The notes beneath the pieces were generated by a model. The model saw only the letters and a list, made by a program, of their open reading frames with translations. It was not told the DNA's origin and searched no databases. Shown here piece after piece: positions 4,377 to 5,710 of a stretch of DNA of 5,710 nt. The position numbers and the translations under genes are program-made. This stretch comes from Chloroflexota bacterium (GTDB lineage: Bacteria > Chloroflexota > UBA6077 > JACCZL01). The stretch's first letter is position 1, and the number at the start of each line of letters is the position of its first letter. The stretch is from contig JACCZL010000077.1 of assembly GCA_013695975.1 (NCBI GenBank), forward strand, positions 1 through 5,710, given 5' to 3'.

Positions 4377-5559
4377 ACAGGGCCAGCTCGGCCCGATGCT
4401 CTTCGGCGACCTCGCGGCCCAGTCGCGCGGCGCCGTACTGATTGCCGACCAGGTGGTGGTAGGGCACGCCCGAGAACAGGTGGTGGCTGCGGCTGGGCAG
4501 GTCGGCGCCGCGGGTCCATTCGGTGCGTTGCAGATCGACGTAGCCTTGCTCCTGGCGCTCGGCCAGCCACTGGAGCAGGCGGCTAAAGCCGAGGCCGTTG
4601 GCGTGGATCGCGGCCAGGGTGATGAAGATAAACTTGAAGCCCATCTGACCTAGCTCGGCGAAGCGCAGCGGGCTGGGGTCTTCGTGCCACTTGAACGACG
4701 ACGACCAGTTGAAGGCCAGCCGCGCCTCGGGGAAGCGCTTGCGAACTTGGGCCGCGAAGGTCTCGACCGGCCCGCGCTCGGAGGTCGGGAACTCGCACCA
4801 GACGAGGTCGGGCAGGCCGCTCTCGAGATAGCGCAGGGCGCGGTCGATCGCCAGCGGCAGACCCCGCTGAGGCTCGGGGGCGTCGACGGCCGAGACGGCG
4901 TCGGTCCGCGCCACGATGACAAAGTCGGGGTTGCCGACGTCGTTGGCGACGTCGCGGATCATCCGCAGCTTGCCGAGCATCTCACCGGCGTCGATCAAGG
5001 CCTTGCCGGCAATGTGGCCACAGCGCTTTGGCAGGACCTGGTCCTCGATGTGGGCCCCGGCGACTCCGGCCCCGACGTACAGCTCGGTCGTCCGCCCGAC
5101 ATTAAAGGCGTTGCCGTAGCCGCCGTCCATGTCCAGGACGACCGGCGGGATCTCGAGGTGGCTGGGCGCGACGCCGGCATCCGGGTCGCCGACGGCCATC
5201 GTGAGCTGGAACTTGCGGAGGGCGCTCACGGTGCGGCGGGCGGCGTCGGCGATCTCGACGCCCGCGTAGAGGTCCATGTCGGTCGACCCGACGTGGCCCA
5301 TCGCGAAGGAGTAGCCGCTGAAGTAGGCGGCTTTGAAACGATAGTACATCGCGAGCTGGGCGGTGAAGGGATCGTAGACGCCCGGCGCGAAGACGTACGG
5401 CTCGTGATCGAGGAGCTGGCGCAGTCGCTGACTCGGATGGGTCCAGCGGGAGGCGGGGACGGCGTACCCCTCAGGCAGCAGCGGGGTCCGGACCAGCTCG
5501 GGCTCGCGCCCGTTGCCGGCCGACCCATTCATCAGGGCGTGTCCGTTCGTCGATGTCAC
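4375..5559 (-). CDS. aceA: Isocitrate lyase
   Basis: Cleaves isocitrate to glyoxylate and succinate, the first step of the glyoxylate shunt, in the cytoplasm. With the GTG start at 5559 it has 394 residues, somewhat shorter than E. coli AceA (434). The TIM-barrel landmarks are intact: GYSFAMGHVGSTDMDLYAG (82-100), the Mg2+-binding VLDMDGGYGN (141-150), HIEDQVLPKRCGH (170-182) with catalytic Cys180 and His182, ARTDA (217-221), WCEFPT (254-259), FNWSSSFKW (283-291) and GFKFIFITLAAIH (307-319). The last two segments separate it from the shorter methylisocitrate lyase PrpB, which it resembles around KRCGH. The NWSSSFKW segment replaces the NCSPSFNW of E. coli-type enzymes and recalls haloarchaeal isocitrate lyases. 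I chose GTG because AAAGGAGG stands five bases upstream; an upstream in-frame ATG at 5706 would add 49 Pro/Arg-rich residues with no family match. It is the first gene of the minus-strand cluster. No malate synthase is in view. Confidence 0.93.
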   Translation of the reverse strand: MTSTNGHALMNGSAGNGREPELVRTPLLPEGYAVPASRWTHPSQRLRQLLDHEPYVFAPGVYDPFTAQLAMYYRFKAAYFSGYSFAMGHVGSTDMDLYAGVEIADAARRTVSALRKFQLTMAVGDPDAGVAPSHLEIPPVVLDMDGGYGNAFNVGRTTELYVGAGVAGAHIEDQVLPKRCGHIAGKALIDAGEMLGKLRMIRDVANDVGNPDFVIVARTDAVSAVDAPEPQRGLPLAIDRALRYLESGLPDLVWCEFPTSERGPVETFAAQVRKRFPEARLAFNWSSSFKWHEDPSPLRFAELGQMGFKFIFITLAAIHANGLGFSRLLQWLAERQEQGYVDLQRTEWTRGADLPSRSHHLFSGVPYHHLVGNQYGAARLGREVAEEHRAELAL

Positions 5560-5564
5560 CGGTG

Positions 5565-5572
5565 CCTCCTTT
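5565..5572 (-). promoter_or_regulatory. Ribosome-binding site deciding the aceA GTG start
   Basis: AAAGGAGG on the minus strand, five bases before the GTG at 5559. It is among the strongest in the window and argues against the longer ATG-initiated form. Confidence 0.75.
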
Positions 5573-5582
5573 GGTCCGTGGT

Positions 5583-5629
5583 CCGCTCCCACCGATGCGA
5601 AGCGGAAGAGCGGTTCTGTGGGAGAGCGG
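5583..5629 (-). other. Structured aceA leader with competing stems
   Basis: In the minus-strand leader CCGCTCTCCCAC (5629-5618) can pair with GTGGGAGCGG (5592-5583), forming a ten-pair stem with a two-base bulge. A second CCGCTC (5613-5608), lying inside the loop, can pair with the same GAGCGG. The two folds exclude each other and end about 11 bases before the ribosome-binding site. The rest of 5560-5710 shows no convincing promoter and no separate gene; the true promoter may lie beyond the window. Confidence 0.35.
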
Positions 5630-5710
5630 CGCCCTCGCCGCAGCGTAGCTTCCACTTTACGGCCCTGATCGGGCGCTGCCTCATCGGGAGGGGGGCGATG
5701 GGCCATAGGC

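Noticed and set aside
4180..4653. 157-codon plus-strand open frame
   Set aside because: It lies antisense to the small gene and the 3' end of isocitrate lyase, has no ribosome-binding site or family likeness, and is explained by high GC content.
5654..5659. TAAAGT as a -10 box for aceA
   Set aside because: Only four of six matches, and no -35-like sequence at a suitable distance.
5560..5706. 49-residue N-terminal extension of isocitrate lyase from an ATG at 5706
   Set aside because: Pro/Arg-rich without family match, while AAAGGAGG five bases before the GTG at 5559 marks a clear start.

Overview
This is a gene-dense, high-GC stretch of a bacterial chromosome devoted to carbon storage and two-carbon metabolism. 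It suggests a free-living, PHA-accumulating bacterium. The short class III/IV-type PHA synthase pair, the style of the isocitrate lyase and a palindromic interspersed repeat ending in CCCCTACGG would fit a member of the Chloroflexota, but that assignment comes from memory of related genomes and is only moderately sure.

Layout. Positions 1-68 hold a perfect palindrome downstream of the first gene. A phasin-like granule protein (69-425, minus) is divergent from a two-gene PHA synthase operon, phaE-phaC (585-1007 and 1010-2092, plus). The intergenic region between them (426-584) is rich in control signals: two back-to-back sigma70-type promoters whose -35 boxes overlap, a perfect 6-2-6 palindrome inside the phasin promoter, and a second 6-2-6 palindrome in the phaE leader. 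Convergent to phaC is a minus-strand cluster. In transcription order it is isocitrate lyase (5559-4375), a previously unlisted 50-residue Cys/His-tailed small protein (4365-4213), a 2-isopropylmalate-synthase-like protein that has lost most of its metal-binding residues (4120-2954), and a LysR-type regulator (2964-2011). The last two overlap by 11 bases. The regulator's last 27 codons run antisense into the end of phaC.

How the genes may work together. Isocitrate lyase opens the glyoxylate shunt, used for growth on acetyl-CoA from acetate, fatty acids or stored PHA. PhaEC polymerises hydroxyacyl-CoA, also made from acetyl-CoA, into granules coated by the phasin. The two clusters therefore sit on opposite sides of the same acetyl-CoA branch point. 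The LysR regulator and the apparently inactive LeuA-like protein could sense or tune that choice; this is inference from gene order.

The points most worth following are the LeuA-like probable pseudoenzyme, the small protein whose ribosome-binding site overlaps the isocitrate lyase stop codon, and the interlocked divergent PHA promoters with their embedded operator. I see no tRNA, rRNA, CRISPR array, insertion sequence or phage gene in the window.
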